A stretch of 64,000 nt of DNA. Origin: Ignavibacteria bacterium. GTDB lineage: Bacteria; Bacteroidota; Ignavibacteria; Ignavibacteriales; Ignavibacteriaceae. Below, in pieces: positions 35,407 to 43,885 of this stretch. Position numbers and translations under genes: made by a program. Each line of letters starts with the position of its first letter. Within the stretch, counting starts at the first letter, position 1. The notes under the pieces are model-generated. The model had not been told where the DNA came from. It ran no database searches and was given only the letters and a program-made list of their open reading frames with translations. The DNA lies in contig JAFLBV010000002.1 in the NCBI GenBank assembly GCA_017302895.1, forward strand, positions 620,001 to 684,000, written 5' to 3'.

Positions 35407-37314
35407 TTATTTGATTAAAATTGCTTTTTTGATAATGTTTGTGTTATTAAATGAAAACCTGAAGAAATAGACACCCGATGCCATTCCGTTTCCGTTAAAA
35501 TTGTAAATAAATTCACGACCATCGGACACTATTTGCTCACTCTTTATCAGATTTCCACTGATATCATGAATATTGACCCGGCAATATCCCCCATTCGCCA
35601 TTTCTACACTGAAGCTTGTTGAAGGATTAAAGGGATTCGGGTAATTGTGTGAGACATTAAAATCACCGGGGAGATCAGGACTTTCCCTTTCAACGCCGGT
35701 TACAGAAATTCTTCTTGCCGGCTTTTCTCCCCATTTTACGGGGTTTTGATACAAAGTTTTATTCGTGTATGAGATACTTTTGGGAGTAACTGTACCAATT
35801 GTTCCGGTTTCGTACAGATTTTTTAGTGCTGAAGCCGCAATGAACAGATACTCCAAAGGATTTGCCAAAGGGAATCCGTTCGTAACAACACTTGAAGGTA
35901 TTCGGGAGAGATATTTGTTGCCGGTCGCATAATAACCGAACAGAGAGTCGTTGAAAGCAACTCCCTTTCTGATCGAAATTGAATCCAGAGAGCCAGATGA
36001 AGAGAGATTAACTACCGTTGTATCAAATGGTCCGTTGATGTCCGATGTAGTAACACTCCCCGGAAGTGAACCGGTGTTCAAGTAGCTTGCCAGTGATTTG
36101 GTAATGGTATAGTAAGCGTCGGCAATGGAAAAATAATCTCCGGACAGACTGAAAAAGCGGGGTGGAAAATTGACGGGATTTGAAGAAGCGATACTTCTGG
36201 AGAGCTCATAAATCTGGTTGATGGAAACACTTCTCTCAATATCAGGGGATATTAAGGTGTTTAGATCTTTCATGATAAAGGTCTTTATATGGGGATTCCC
36301 GGCAGCAGTGGCGACGAGGGAGTCATAGTAACTCCATAATTTTTCTTCCTGTTGTTCGCTGTTGGTTCTGATCCAAAAGGATGTGCGGTTGGTATCGAAC
36401 GGCGCCTGCAAAGGGACTGTCGACATCGAATCAGAATAATAGCAGGCACGCCAGGGTGGAAGATTATAATGAAAATCTGTTTCATGAATTATGGCATTGG
36501 CAAAATTCAACTTCGTATTGTTGATCGTGTTCATCTTAGATGCCAGGTACGCAGCAGGTGAATAATAAGGCTCATCGGGCGTGCCGATCATCTCCCACCA
36601 AAACTCATCATCGGTTTGTGAACCCGCTGTCCAACGCGTAACACTGAAATCGACCGGACGAACCAGTAGACCTTGTGAATAAAAAAGGGGGTAATCTGCA
36701 TCAGAACCTTCTTCATGAAACAGAAGCACACCTTTGGCACCCATACTTTTACAGGCTATCAGGTCTGCCCTCCCAAAATTTGAAGTGGGTCCGCTTTCAC
36801 CTGTGGATACTGTAAATGGTGATTCGTCGAATACTTCTTTAACAGATTTGTAGCCACCTGTAAATTGTGATTTGTAACCACCTGTCACCAGATCAAGCCG
36901 GTATTTTTCATAAGGATCAAGGACCTGAACCAGAGTATCAAGCGGTTTTTTAGTCAAACTGCTGATATAAGACGACTTAAAAGAGAGAATGTGTGGTGCC
37001 CGGTGATGAAGATTTATTCCCATCCCCAGAATTTTTAATGAATCCGGAAACCATGGATAGAACTGAACAATGTTAGTAATCAATTGCTCAACAAAATAAA
37101 AATCAGCTCTTACACCATACTTGTTAAAAATGTGAGCAGCACGCATCAAAGTTTTGCACGACTGTGCAGGTTCAGTAAAATCATGTGCGTTAACCACAAA
37201 ATTCAAATACAGGTAACGCTCACCGTCCTTGTCTCTTTGATTGATAACAGTTTGAGTGAATATTTGCACGGAAAGAATAAAACTGATTAAAACAACTATT
37301 AAAAGACTCTTCAT
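35407..37314 (-). CDS. Large secreted T9SS protein related in plan to 34154
   Basis: 635 residues from MKSLLIVVLISFILSVQIFTQ. GGAG lies six bases before this ATG, which decides the start over two upstream ATGs. LYLNFVVNAHDFTEPAQSCKTLMRAAHIFNKYGVRADFYF and ILGMGINLHHRAPHIL resemble the NodB-like opening and His pair of the neighbouring protein, on a longer scaffold. The middle, ~300-550, is not recognised. T9SS tail SHNYPNPFNPSTSFSVEM...GVYFFRFSFN. Same operon as 34154. Possible role: surface carbohydrate processing; motif support is partial. Confidence 0.72.
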   Translation of the reverse strand: MKSLLIVVLISFILSVQIFTQTVINQRDKDGERYLYLNFVVNAHDFTEPAQSCKTLMRAAHIFNKYGVRADFYFVEQLITNIVQFYPWFPDSLKILGMGINLHHRAPHILSFKSSYISSLTKKPLDTLVQVLDPYEKYRLDLVTGGYKSQFTGGYKSVKEVFDESPFTVSTGESGPTSNFGRADLIACKSMGAKGVLLFHEEGSDADYPLFYSQGLLVRPVDFSVTRWTAGSQTDDEFWWEMIGTPDEPYYSPAAYLASKMNTINNTKLNFANAIIHETDFHYNLPPWRACYYSDSMSTVPLQAPFDTNRTSFWIRTNSEQQEEKLWSYYDSLVATAAGNPHIKTFIMKDLNTLISPDIERSVSINQIYELSRSIASSNPVNFPPRFFSLSGDYFSIADAYYTITKSLASYLNTGSLPGSVTTSDINGPFDTTVVNLSSSGSLDSISIRKGVAFNDSLFGYYATGNKYLSRIPSSVVTNGFPLANPLEYLFIAASALKNLYETGTIGTVTPKSISYTNKTLYQNPVKWGEKPARRISVTGVERESPDLPGDFNVSHNYPNPFNPSTSFSVEMANGGYCRVNIHDISGNLIKSEQIVSDGREFIYNFNGNGMASGVYFFRFSFNNTNIIKKAILIK

Positions 37315-37587
37315 GAAATTCTCCATTTTTGAATATCGGACACCCAAATTTCAGTAATGGTTTAATCACTAATCATGATTAGAGGCACAGTGTGACGATG
37401 ATCATATTCGGGCTTGAGACAGGTCTCTTTTCAATCACAAATGGATTAAAATCATCGGTAGAATTCGCGGAGGGAGGCTCATGAGTCGCGGAATGTCAGG
37501 AAGTTGAAAAGATTCGGCGTATTTTTTTTATTTATTTTTTTATTTCAATTGTTTATATTTCATATTGAATAAATCGAAAGCTAAATC

Positions 37588-37794
37588 ATGGATGAATCAA
37601 CTATCCTGTCGAAATTTAATACTCTTCCGGAAACTCTGAAAAAAGAAGTCCTGGATTTTATGGATTTCTTAATCCAGAAGAAACAGAATGATTCTGATAA
37701 TAAGCATCCGGTCTCCGGTTGTATGAAAGGTACATTTAAGATGAAAGATGACTTTGACGAACCACTGGAAGACTTTCAGGAATATATGAAGTGA
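37588..37794 (+). CDS. Antitoxin-like DUF2281 protein
   Basis: 68 residues. MDESTILSKFNTLPETLKKEVLDFMDFLIQKK matches the DUF2281 family (LPxxxKxEVLDFxxFL), commonly placed just before PIN toxins; the acidic tail DDFDEPLEDFQEYMK would be the toxin-binding end. It overlaps the following PIN gene by 4 nt (GTGA), the usual antitoxin-toxin coupling. Confidence 0.85.
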   Translation: MDESTILSKFNTLPETLKKEVLDFMDFLIQKKQNDSDNKHPVSGCMKGTFKMKDDFDEPLEDFQEYMK

Positions 37795-38177
37795 AAATTC
37801 TTATGGATACCCACGCACTTATCTGGTTTGGCGAGGATGACGAAAAACTGCCTGATTCTCTGAAAGTGATTCTGAGTCAGAAAAACAATTCTATTTTTGT
37901 CAGCGTTGCTTCGTTGTGGGAAATGGCTATTAAAATCAGTCTGAACAAGTTGTCAATCTCAGTATCATTCGATGAAGTAATAGAATTGGTGAAATCTAAT
38001 GGTTTTGAAATCCTCCAAATCTCAGAATCTCATTTATCAGAACTACTAAAATTACCATTTATACATCGTGATCCATTCGACAGAATATTAGTTGCTCAAT
38101 CTTAATCTGAAGATTTTTTGTTTGTAAGCCGTGATGAAATTTTCAATTCGTACGAAGTTAGAAGATTGTGGGCCTGA
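37791..38177 (+). pseudogene. PIN-domain toxin (VapC-like) interrupted by an in-frame stop
   Basis: GTG start overlapping the DUF2281 gene. MKILMDTHALIWFG (Asp6), FVSVASLWEMAIKISLNKL (Glu44), HRDPFDRILVAQS (Asp94/Asp97), then TAA at 38103-38105. The same frame continues after the stop for 23 codons to TGA at 38175-38177, reading SEDFLFVSRDEIFNSYEV and RRLWA, which is exactly the expected end of a PIN protein: the last strand and the fourth acidic residue (Asp115 in SRDE). The truncated product lacks these, so the toxin is probably inactive unless the stop is read through. Otherwise there is no frameshift or deletion. Confidence 0.85.
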
Positions 38178-38292
38178 ATTATTCTGTTCTGAATATTTAT
38201 TCTGTTTTCAACCGATTTGGCATTAAATTTTCCCCAATCAAAGAATTATCCCTTGAAAAAGACACGATTTTTTCGTAAATTTGGAATTACAA

Positions 38293-38365
38293 GCGAGCGT
38301 AACTCAGTCGGTAGAGTGTCAGCTTCCCAAGCTGAATGTCGCGGGTTCGAATCCCGTCGCTCGCT
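38293..38365 (+). tRNA. tRNA-Gly (anticodon CCC)
   Basis: Acceptor GCGAGCG pairs with CGCTCGC (38293-38299 with 38358-38364). D-arm ACTCAGTCGGTAGAGT; anticodon stem TCAGC/GCTGA around TTCCCAA with CCC at 34-36; T-arm GCGGG-TTCGAAT-CCCGT; discriminator T73, as usual for bacterial tRNA-Gly. CCA is not encoded. Its 3' end is also the start of a tandem repeat array. Confidence 0.96.
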
Positions 38366-38502
38366 CAAGATTTCAGAAGATTTACGCGGGTTCTGCCATA
38401 GGCATCCCTTCGGGAGATTCCCGTCGCTCGCTCAAGATTTCAGAAGATTTACGCGGGTTCTGCCATAGGCATCCCTTCGGGAGATTCCCGTCGCTCGCTC
38501 AA
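38353..38502. repeat. 67-bp tandem repeat containing copies of the tRNA-Gly 3' end
   Basis: Two identical 67-bp units (38353-38419, 38420-38486) and a 16-bp start of a third (38487-38502). Each unit begins with the last 13 bases of tRNA-Gly (CCCGTCGCTCGCT) and, 33 bases later, has GCGGGTTC, the tRNA T-arm 5' side. Between GCGGGTTC and the next CCCG, the T-loop GAAT is replaced by two abutting mini-hairpins, TGCC-ATA-GGCA and TCCC-TTC-GGGA, plus GAT. The unit could thus fold as a T-arm stem enclosing two hairpins, with a spare acceptor 3' strand after it. Confidence 0.92.
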
Positions 38503-38581
38503 AGTTTTTTAAATATTTTGTAAAAAGACTTGTATAAATTCGCAAAAATCGCTAAATTTACAGTCTAAAATTTTTGAAGTC

Positions 38582-38656
38582 GGGCGTTTAGCTCAGTCGG
38601 TTCAGAGCATCTGCCTTACAAGCAGAGGGTCCGGGGTTCGAATCCCTGAACGCCCA
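38582..38656 (+). tRNA. tRNA-Val (anticodon TAC)
   Basis: Acceptor GGGCGTT pairs with AACGCCC (38582-38588 with 38649-38655). Anticodon stem TCTGC/GCAGA around CTTACAA with TAC at 34-36; T-arm CGGGG-TTCGAAT-CCCTG; discriminator A. CCA is not encoded. A terminator hairpin follows directly. Confidence 0.96.
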
Positions 38657-38659
38657 CAA

Positions 38660-38700
38660 AAAAGCCTCAAAACAGCGTGTTTTGGGGCTTTTGTTGTTTT
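38660..38700 (+). terminator. Rho-independent terminator after tRNA-Val
   Basis: A 15-nt arm AAAAGCCTCAAAACA (38660-38674) with TGTTTTGGGGCTTTT (38678-38692), one G-U pair, loop GCG, then T-rich sequence to 38700. Confidence 0.9.
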
Positions 38701-39210
38701 AAATGGTTTTGGAAAATCATCTAATAGAGCTATAATTTGCTTAATTTAGCCTGTTTTGACCTGAATTATTGCCGACTCGCTGCCACTTTCGCTGCCAAAT
38801 AATTCCTGAATATACTTTCACAAAGATCAACTGAATATAAAAATAAACGATTTTGGAGCATTCAGCCGTGAATCAGATTCTTTTTTGAGTAGACGGTTTT
38901 TACCTCAAATTAATTACAGGTAATTATTTTGTGTTCTAATTTTTAAGTCTTTTGTTGAATAAACAAATCTGATTGATTTACTTTATTAAATAAAATAATC
39001 TCAAAACAATTCAGAGCGAAAAACGAATTGGTGAACCTTGCGTGAGAGATACCAGAATTAGAGTCTATGATGTGTTAAGTCGGCTTTCTACCCGGATGTC
39101 GCCGCGAGGGCTATAATGAAGTTAGGTGCCGCTTTCTACCCGGATGTCGCCGCAAGGGCCGAAACTTCAGCATTTCAGACTTCATCCCTCAGACTTCGCC
39201 CATGATATTC
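38701..39210. other. Gene-poor stretch between tRNA-Val and the next gene
   Basis: About 510 nt without a credible gene. It holds a possible 23-codon minus-strand remnant at 38746-38817 (reading ...LFGSESGSESAIIQ..., ending in TAA), an AT-rich unfeatured part (38820-39060), and a direct repeat at 39083-39161. Proximity to a tRNA 3' end makes an old integration site possible, but no integrase gene is present. Confidence 0.4.
39083..39161. repeat. 48-bp-period direct repeat near the end of gene 39211
   Basis: The 23-bp core at 39083-39105 recurs exactly at 39131-39153, each followed by GAGGGC or AAGGGC. Core words: GCTTTCTACC, CGGATGTCGC. The single difference changes GCGA to GCAA, both GNRA-type tetraloop sequences, though the flanking stem is weak. 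Confidence 0.85.
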
Positions 39211-40038
39211 CTACTTCTTCGACATGAACCCTGTTTCATATTTCACAACAGTCTCTATGCTGTTTCTAAGTCCGGAATTACCATAAGAATAGACATTCGG
39301 GTACCGTTCGGTGATTTTTTGCATCAGGTCATTTTTGTAGGTGATATCGGTAATTGAGTACAATTGATCCCGTTCGAAGATGTAGATATATCTGTTTTGC
39401 GACCATCTTCCCTGATAGTCGAAAGAGTTTTCTATTCTTAAACCACCATCCCGATTGCTTAGAATTTCTCTTCCGTTAAGATCGTAGGCAATTACTACAT
39501 CTACTTTCTTTGTCTTGTGAAGGAACCTGTCGCCGGTTTTTTTGTAGTCACCCGCTTCAAGCAACTTCCCTTTGTCGTAAACAAAATTGAAAACGATTTT
39601 CTCGTCCGGCGGGGATTGAGTCAGGATGGAATTGATTTGCCCGAGAGTATCACGGGTGTAGCTTGATATTTTTGAGGTAGATCCGGTTTTGCAGGTGTAA
39701 CCAACAAGCTTGTCGTTGTCATTCCAGGAAAACTCGAACGATTGTTTCGCGAATTTATCTCCCGGTTTTATTACCGACAGTGTCAACAATCCTTTGGGAG
39801 AATAGGTAAAAATGGCAACAGTGTCCTGATCGATTATATGAAATTCTTTTGAAATGCCATTTTTCCTGACGGCAGCAACATGGTAGGGCATCATCTTTTC
39901 TCTGTTCATGCTCCCCATCTCCCGGTATCCCCAGTCATCACTGTTGAGTCCCTGGGCGGGAATAAACTCCTGGGAGAAGGAACTGACAGTAAGCAAACAA
40001 ACGAGAACAATTAAAAATATATTAGGAAACTGTTTCAT
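39211..40038 (-). CDS. Secreted protein of unknown function with YD/RHS-like repeats
   Basis: 275 residues with a signal peptide (MKQFPNIFLIVLVCLLTVSSFSQ). The rest is built from irregular beta-hairpin units resembling YD/RHS or toxin-antitoxin 'repeat' strands (TVAIFTYSPKGLLTLSV, FEFSWNDNDKLVGYTC, NFVYDKGKLLEAGDY, VIAYDLNGREILSNRD, ITDITYKNDLMQKITERY). No sorting tail, lipobox or catalytic motif. Probably periplasmic or outer-membrane associated. It lies downstream of the decarboxylase gene beyond a terminator-like hairpin. Confidence 0.72.
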   Translation of the reverse strand: MKQFPNIFLIVLVCLLTVSSFSQEFIPAQGLNSDDWGYREMGSMNREKMMPYHVAAVRKNGISKEFHIIDQDTVAIFTYSPKGLLTLSVIKPGDKFAKQSFEFSWNDNDKLVGYTCKTGSTSKISSYTRDTLGQINSILTQSPPDEKIVFNFVYDKGKLLEAGDYKKTGDRFLHKTKKVDVVIAYDLNGREILSNRDGGLRIENSFDYQGRWSQNRYIYIFERDQLYSITDITYKNDLMQKITERYPNVYSYGNSGLRNSIETVVKYETGFMSKK

Positions 40039-40088
40039 ATACCGATCTTTTTCAAAAATAATTAGATGTGACCAAATTTAGAAGAACC

Positions 40089-40122
40089 AAAGGGGACTGC
40101 TCCACTTCGCAGCCCCCTTTTT
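40089..40122. terminator. Hairpin between the decarboxylase gene and gene 39211
   Basis: A 12-nt arm 40089-40100 pairs with 40109-40120, with one internal A-C mismatch and loop TCCACTTC. The T-tract is on the + side (TTTTTATTT); on the minus strand, the direction of the flanking genes, only TTTGGTTCTTC follows. It lies right after the decarboxylase stop codon. Confidence 0.6.
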
Positions 40123-40125
40123 ATT

Positions 40126-43100
40126 TCATAACATCGTAAATGCTGTCCTGATTATTGCTTCCTGCTGTCTGGCAGCAAGTTTGCCCGAACCGACTGCGGG
40201 GCTTGCGCTTTCTGGTCTGCCGACATACTGAACGCTCAAATCCTTTTTTAGAATTTTGTAGATTCTGGGACGAATGAAGTTCCAGGCACCCATATTTTTC
40301 GGTTCTTCCTGTACCCAGAGCAATTCCTCGATATTTGAATATGAGTCGAGTATTCCGGCAAGCATTTCTCCTTCAAACGGATACAACTGCTCAGCTCTCA
40401 CGATGGCAACATCCGTAAAATTGTTCTCTTTTCTGAATTTGTCGAGCTCATAGTAAATCTTGCCGCTCGTCAGAAGAACTTTTTTCACTTTCTTTTTATC
40501 GAGTCCTGAAGTGTCGTCAAGGAACTCTTTGAATGTCCCTTCAAGGAAGTGCTGCTTTGGTGATCTTGCTTCAGGCAGACGAAGAAGACTTTTCGGTGAC
40601 ATTACAACCAGCGGACGAAGAATATCCTTCTTCATCTGTCTTCTCAGGAGATGGAAATAGTTCGCAGGATCGGAGAGATGGCAGACTTCCATATTTTCCT
40701 GAGCACAAAGAATCAGGAATCTTTCGAGTCGTGCACTTGAGTGCTCGGGTCCCTGACCCTCAAAACCGTGAGGCAGAAGAAGAACGAGGTTATTGGGAGT
40801 ATCCCATTTTTCTTTTGAAGCCACAATAAAATTGTCGATAATGATCTGGGCACCGTTCACAAAGTCACCGAACTGTGCTTCCCAGATAACTAGACAGAGC
40901 GGATCAGCCGTGCTGTAGCCATACTCAAACCCCATTACAGCAGCTTCTGAAAGGTTACTGTCGAGAATTTCTGCCCGTGCCTGATTTGTATACATGTGAT
41001 TAATCGGGAAATACTCCTGACCGGTCACCACATCGGTAAATGCCATGTGCCTTTGTGTAAAAGTACCACGGACACAATCCTGACCGCTCAATCGAACCGG
41101 AATCCCCTCTTTAACCAGGGAAGCGAATGCGAGAAATTCGGCTGTTGCCCAGTCGGCGAGTCCGTCATCCGAAGTGACTATATCCTTCCTTTTTTCAAGG
41201 AATTTCACGAGTTTTGGATGCAGATTAAACCCTTCAGGAAGTGACGAACCCTTGATCAGCAAATCTGAAAGTTCTGATTCAGAAAGTGCAGTGTCGTGTT
41301 CCTTCTTTTGGGTAGCAATCTTTTCAGTATTAACTGCGAGAGGAATATCAATTTTGAATTGTATTTTTCTTTTTGCAACTTTTTGAAGAGCGTCCTCAAG
41401 TTTCTTGTTGTAGTCGGATTCCATCTGCTTCAACTCATCGAGAGTGATGACTCCTTCAGCAACAAGTTTTTGACCATACTGTTTCGTAACGGATGGATGT
41501 TTCTTGATTTTTGCGTAAAGAATTGGTTGTGTATAACCCGGGTCGTCTCCCTCGTTATGTCCGTGTCTTCTGTAACCGACAATATCGATCACTACATCTT
41601 TTTTGAATTTCTGACGGTAGTCGAAAGCTATTCTGATAACATGAAGCACCGACTCGGGATCATCACCGTTAACATGGAAAACAGGTGCCTGTACAATCTT
41701 CGCCACATCTGTAGCATAAACTGATGAACGGGCTTCCTCGGGGGTGGTGGTAAAACCAATCTGGTTGTTTGTCACGATATGAATGGTGCCGCCTGTCTTG
41801 TATCCTGCAAGCTGAGAGAGATTGATGGTCTCGGCAACAACTCCCTGTCCAGCAAAAGCTGAATCACCATGCAACAGTACCGGAATAATGTGACTTCTGT
41901 CGATATCACCTGTCCGGGTCTGTTTCGCTCTCACGATTCCTTCCACAACAGGGTTCACCCATTCAAGGTGACTCGGATTTGAAGCGATTGAGACACCGAT
42001 TTCCTTGCGGGTTCTAGTCTTTACTTTGTTATAGGCGCCAAGGTGATACTTCACATCACCCGAACCGGCATATGAATTCGGATCGACAATATCTTCAAAT
42101 TCAGAGAGAATTGAATCGTATGATTTACCTACTATATTTGTGAGGACATTTAACCTTCCGCGGTGTGCCATGCCAAGAACAATTTCTTTTACATTGTTAT
42201 CGGCTGCTATGGTAAGCAACTGATCGAGTGCGGGGATGGTGGATTCAAGACCTTCCAAAGAAAATCTCTTGTGTCCGACAAATTTCGTATGAATAAAATG
42301 TTCAAATCCTTCGGCTTCGATAAGCTTGTTTAAAATCTGCTTTTTAGTCGGATTATCGAGGTTTGGCTTATTCTCAACAGGCTCCATTCTGTTTTGAAGC
42401 CATGCTTTTTCGTCACTCGACTGGATATGCATATACTCGACACCGATATTTTCACAGTAGGTACGATGCAGCTTCTCAAGGATTTTCCGAAGTGTAGCCG
42501 TTTTATATCCGCCAAAATCATGTGTGAGGAACTGCCTGTCGAGATCCCAGACCGTAAGCTGATAAAATATCGGATCAAGCTCATGGTGGTAGGTGGTGTT
42601 CTTGCCGAGAGGGTCGGTTGTTGCAATCAGATGCCCGCGAACACGGAACATGTTTATCATCTGGCGGACTCTTCCCTGCTTGGCTATCTCTTCGTAACTC
42701 GTGTGGCCGTTGCTGAACGCCGGCTCCAGATCGCTTTGCCATTTGTGAGGAAGCATCGGAATTTTCAGACTCTCGAACAACTCTTCGTAAAAATCATTTT
42801 CGCCCAGAATCATTTCACTTATCTTCTTGAGGAAAAGACCCGACTCGGCTCCCTGGATGATTCTGTGATCATAAGTGCTGGTGATGGTCATAACCTTGCT
42901 GATACCAAGACTGGAAACTGTCCCCGGTGACATTGCGACATATTCTGCGGGGTATTGGATTGCGCCTGTCGCAACAATGGTCCCCTGACCCGGCATCAGT
43001 CTGGGAACTGATGATATGGTGCCCAAAGTACCGGGATTTGTCAATGAAATGGTGGTTCCCATAAATTCTGAGGGGTCAATCTGTCCGGTACGGCTTCTTT

Positions 43101-43755
43101 TTACAAGGTCTTCATAAGTATCGAAAAACTTTTTAAAATCCATTGTATCAGCAGCTTTGATGTTTGGAACCATCAGATTTCTGCTGCCGTCTTTTCTCTC
43201 GACATCAATTGCGAGACCGAGATTTATATGTTCTCTGTTTATTACAACCGGTTTACCGTCCTTTTCAGAGTAAGCGTTGTTCATCGAAAGATAGAATTTC
43301 GTTGCCTGAACAATAGCCCAGCCGATAATATGGGTAAAACTTACCTTACCTCCCCTGACTTTGGCGAGGTGGGCATTAATAAGCAGTCTGTTCTCTTCAA
43401 GAATCTTCACCGCAATACTTCTGATTGAAGTTGCTGTCGGAATTGTAAGTGAACTCTCCATATTTTGCAGAATTTTTGCCGCACCGCCTGCAATCACGCG
43501 GGTTGTGTCCCCCGGAAGTGGCTGAGGCGCAGGAAAAGTCCTGGCAGGCACGCCGCTCTCTGACCTGTTTCCGGTTTGTGCCTGTGGTTCCTGCTCTACT
43601 GTGGAAGTCTCTCCTGAAAAATACTTCTTCCACTGCTCGGGAACTGCTGCCGGATTGTCCTTATACTCCTCGAAGAGATACTCCACAAACCAGCTGTTTG
43701 AGCCAAATTCTTCAACAAATTGTTGTTTATCTTTTGGTGAACCGTTTTCACTCAT
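40126..43755 (-). CDS. kgd: Multifunctional 2-oxoglutarate decarboxylase: E2 acyltransferase domain fused to E1
   Basis: 1209 residues. Residues 1-45 resemble the N-terminal helix of E1 proteins (FGSNSWFVEYLFEEYKDNP). Residues ~85-320 are an E2 catalytic domain: SIRSIAVKILEENR, SFTHIIGWAIVQA, GTTISLTNPGTLGT and the active-site STYDHRIIQGAESG with His297. No lipoyl or subunit-binding domain precedes it. Residues ~345-1209 are the E1 part (MAHRGRLNVL, HGDSAFAGQGVVAETINLSQL for TPP/Mg, NNQIGFTT, YGYSTADPLCLVIWEAQFGDF, GFEGQGPEHSSARLERFL). This lipoyl-less E2-E1 plan is that of mycobacterial Kgd and corynebacterial OdhA. Such proteins make succinyl-CoA, succinate semialdehyde or 2-hydroxy-3-oxoadipate depending on partners. 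Confidence 0.93.
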   Translation of the reverse strand: MSENGSPKDKQQFVEEFGSNSWFVEYLFEEYKDNPAAVPEQWKKYFSGETSTVEQEPQAQTGNRSESGVPARTFPAPQPLPGDTTRVIAGGAAKILQNMESSLTIPTATSIRSIAVKILEENRLLINAHLAKVRGGKVSFTHIIGWAIVQATKFYLSMNNAYSEKDGKPVVINREHINLGLAIDVERKDGSRNLMVPNIKAADTMDFKKFFDTYEDLVKRSRTGQIDPSEFMGTTISLTNPGTLGTISSVPRLMPGQGTIVATGAIQYPAEYVAMSPGTVSSLGISKVMTITSTYDHRIIQGAESGLFLKKISEMILGENDFYEELFESLKIPMLPHKWQSDLEPAFSNGHTSYEEIAKQGRVRQMINMFRVRGHLIATTDPLGKNTTYHHELDPIFYQLTVWDLDRQFLTHDFGGYKTATLRKILEKLHRTYCENIGVEYMHIQSSDEKAWLQNRMEPVENKPNLDNPTKKQILNKLIEAEGFEHFIHTKFVGHKRFSLEGLESTIPALDQLLTIAADNNVKEIVLGMAHRGRLNVLTNIVGKSYDSILSEFEDIVDPNSYAGSGDVKYHLGAYNKVKTRTRKEIGVSIASNPSHLEWVNPVVEGIVRAKQTRTGDIDRSHIIPVLLHGDSAFAGQGVVAETINLSQLAGYKTGGTIHIVTNNQIGFTTTPEEARSSVYATDVAKIVQAPVFHVNGDDPESVLHVIRIAFDYRQKFKKDVVIDIVGYRRHGHNEGDDPGYTQPILYAKIKKHPSVTKQYGQKLVAEGVITLDELKQMESDYNKKLEDALQKVAKRKIQFKIDIPLAVNTEKIATQKKEHDTALSESELSDLLIKGSSLPEGFNLHPKLVKFLEKRKDIVTSDDGLADWATAEFLAFASLVKEGIPVRLSGQDCVRGTFTQRHMAFTDVVTGQEYFPINHMYTNQARAEILDSNLSEAAVMGFEYGYSTADPLCLVIWEAQFGDFVNGAQIIIDNFIVASKEKWDTPNNLVLLLPHGFEGQGPEHSSARLERFLILCAQENMEVCHLSDPANYFHLLRRQMKKDILRPLVVMSPKSLLRLPEARSPKQHFLEGTFKEFLDDTSGLDKKKVKKVLLTSGKIYYELDKFRKENNFTDVAIVRAEQLYPFEGEMLAGILDSYSNIEELLWVQEEPKNMGAWNFIRPRIYKILKKDLSVQYVGRPESASPAVGSGKLAARQQEAIIRTAFTML

Positions 43756-43885
43756 AATTTTTGCAATACTCTTATTATTTTTGAATGATCTGTCGTATAT
43801 ATTCGTTCTTTAATTGTGATTCGCCCTCTCAATTAAGAACAAAAATTTAAACAAGAAAAGTAATCAAATTAACGGAACTAAAGAA

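Noticed and set aside
38353..38502. CRISPR-like array
   Set aside because: Contiguous 67-bp units without variable spacers, tied to a tRNA, and no cas genes.
38217..38523. Open frames across tRNA-Gly and the tandem repeat
   Set aside because: They arise from the repeat period and tRNA sequence; no start signal, no family resemblance.
42394..42930. 178-residue + strand frame inside the decarboxylase gene
   Set aside because: Antisense to a well-supported domain; residue composition is unlike a folded protein of known type.
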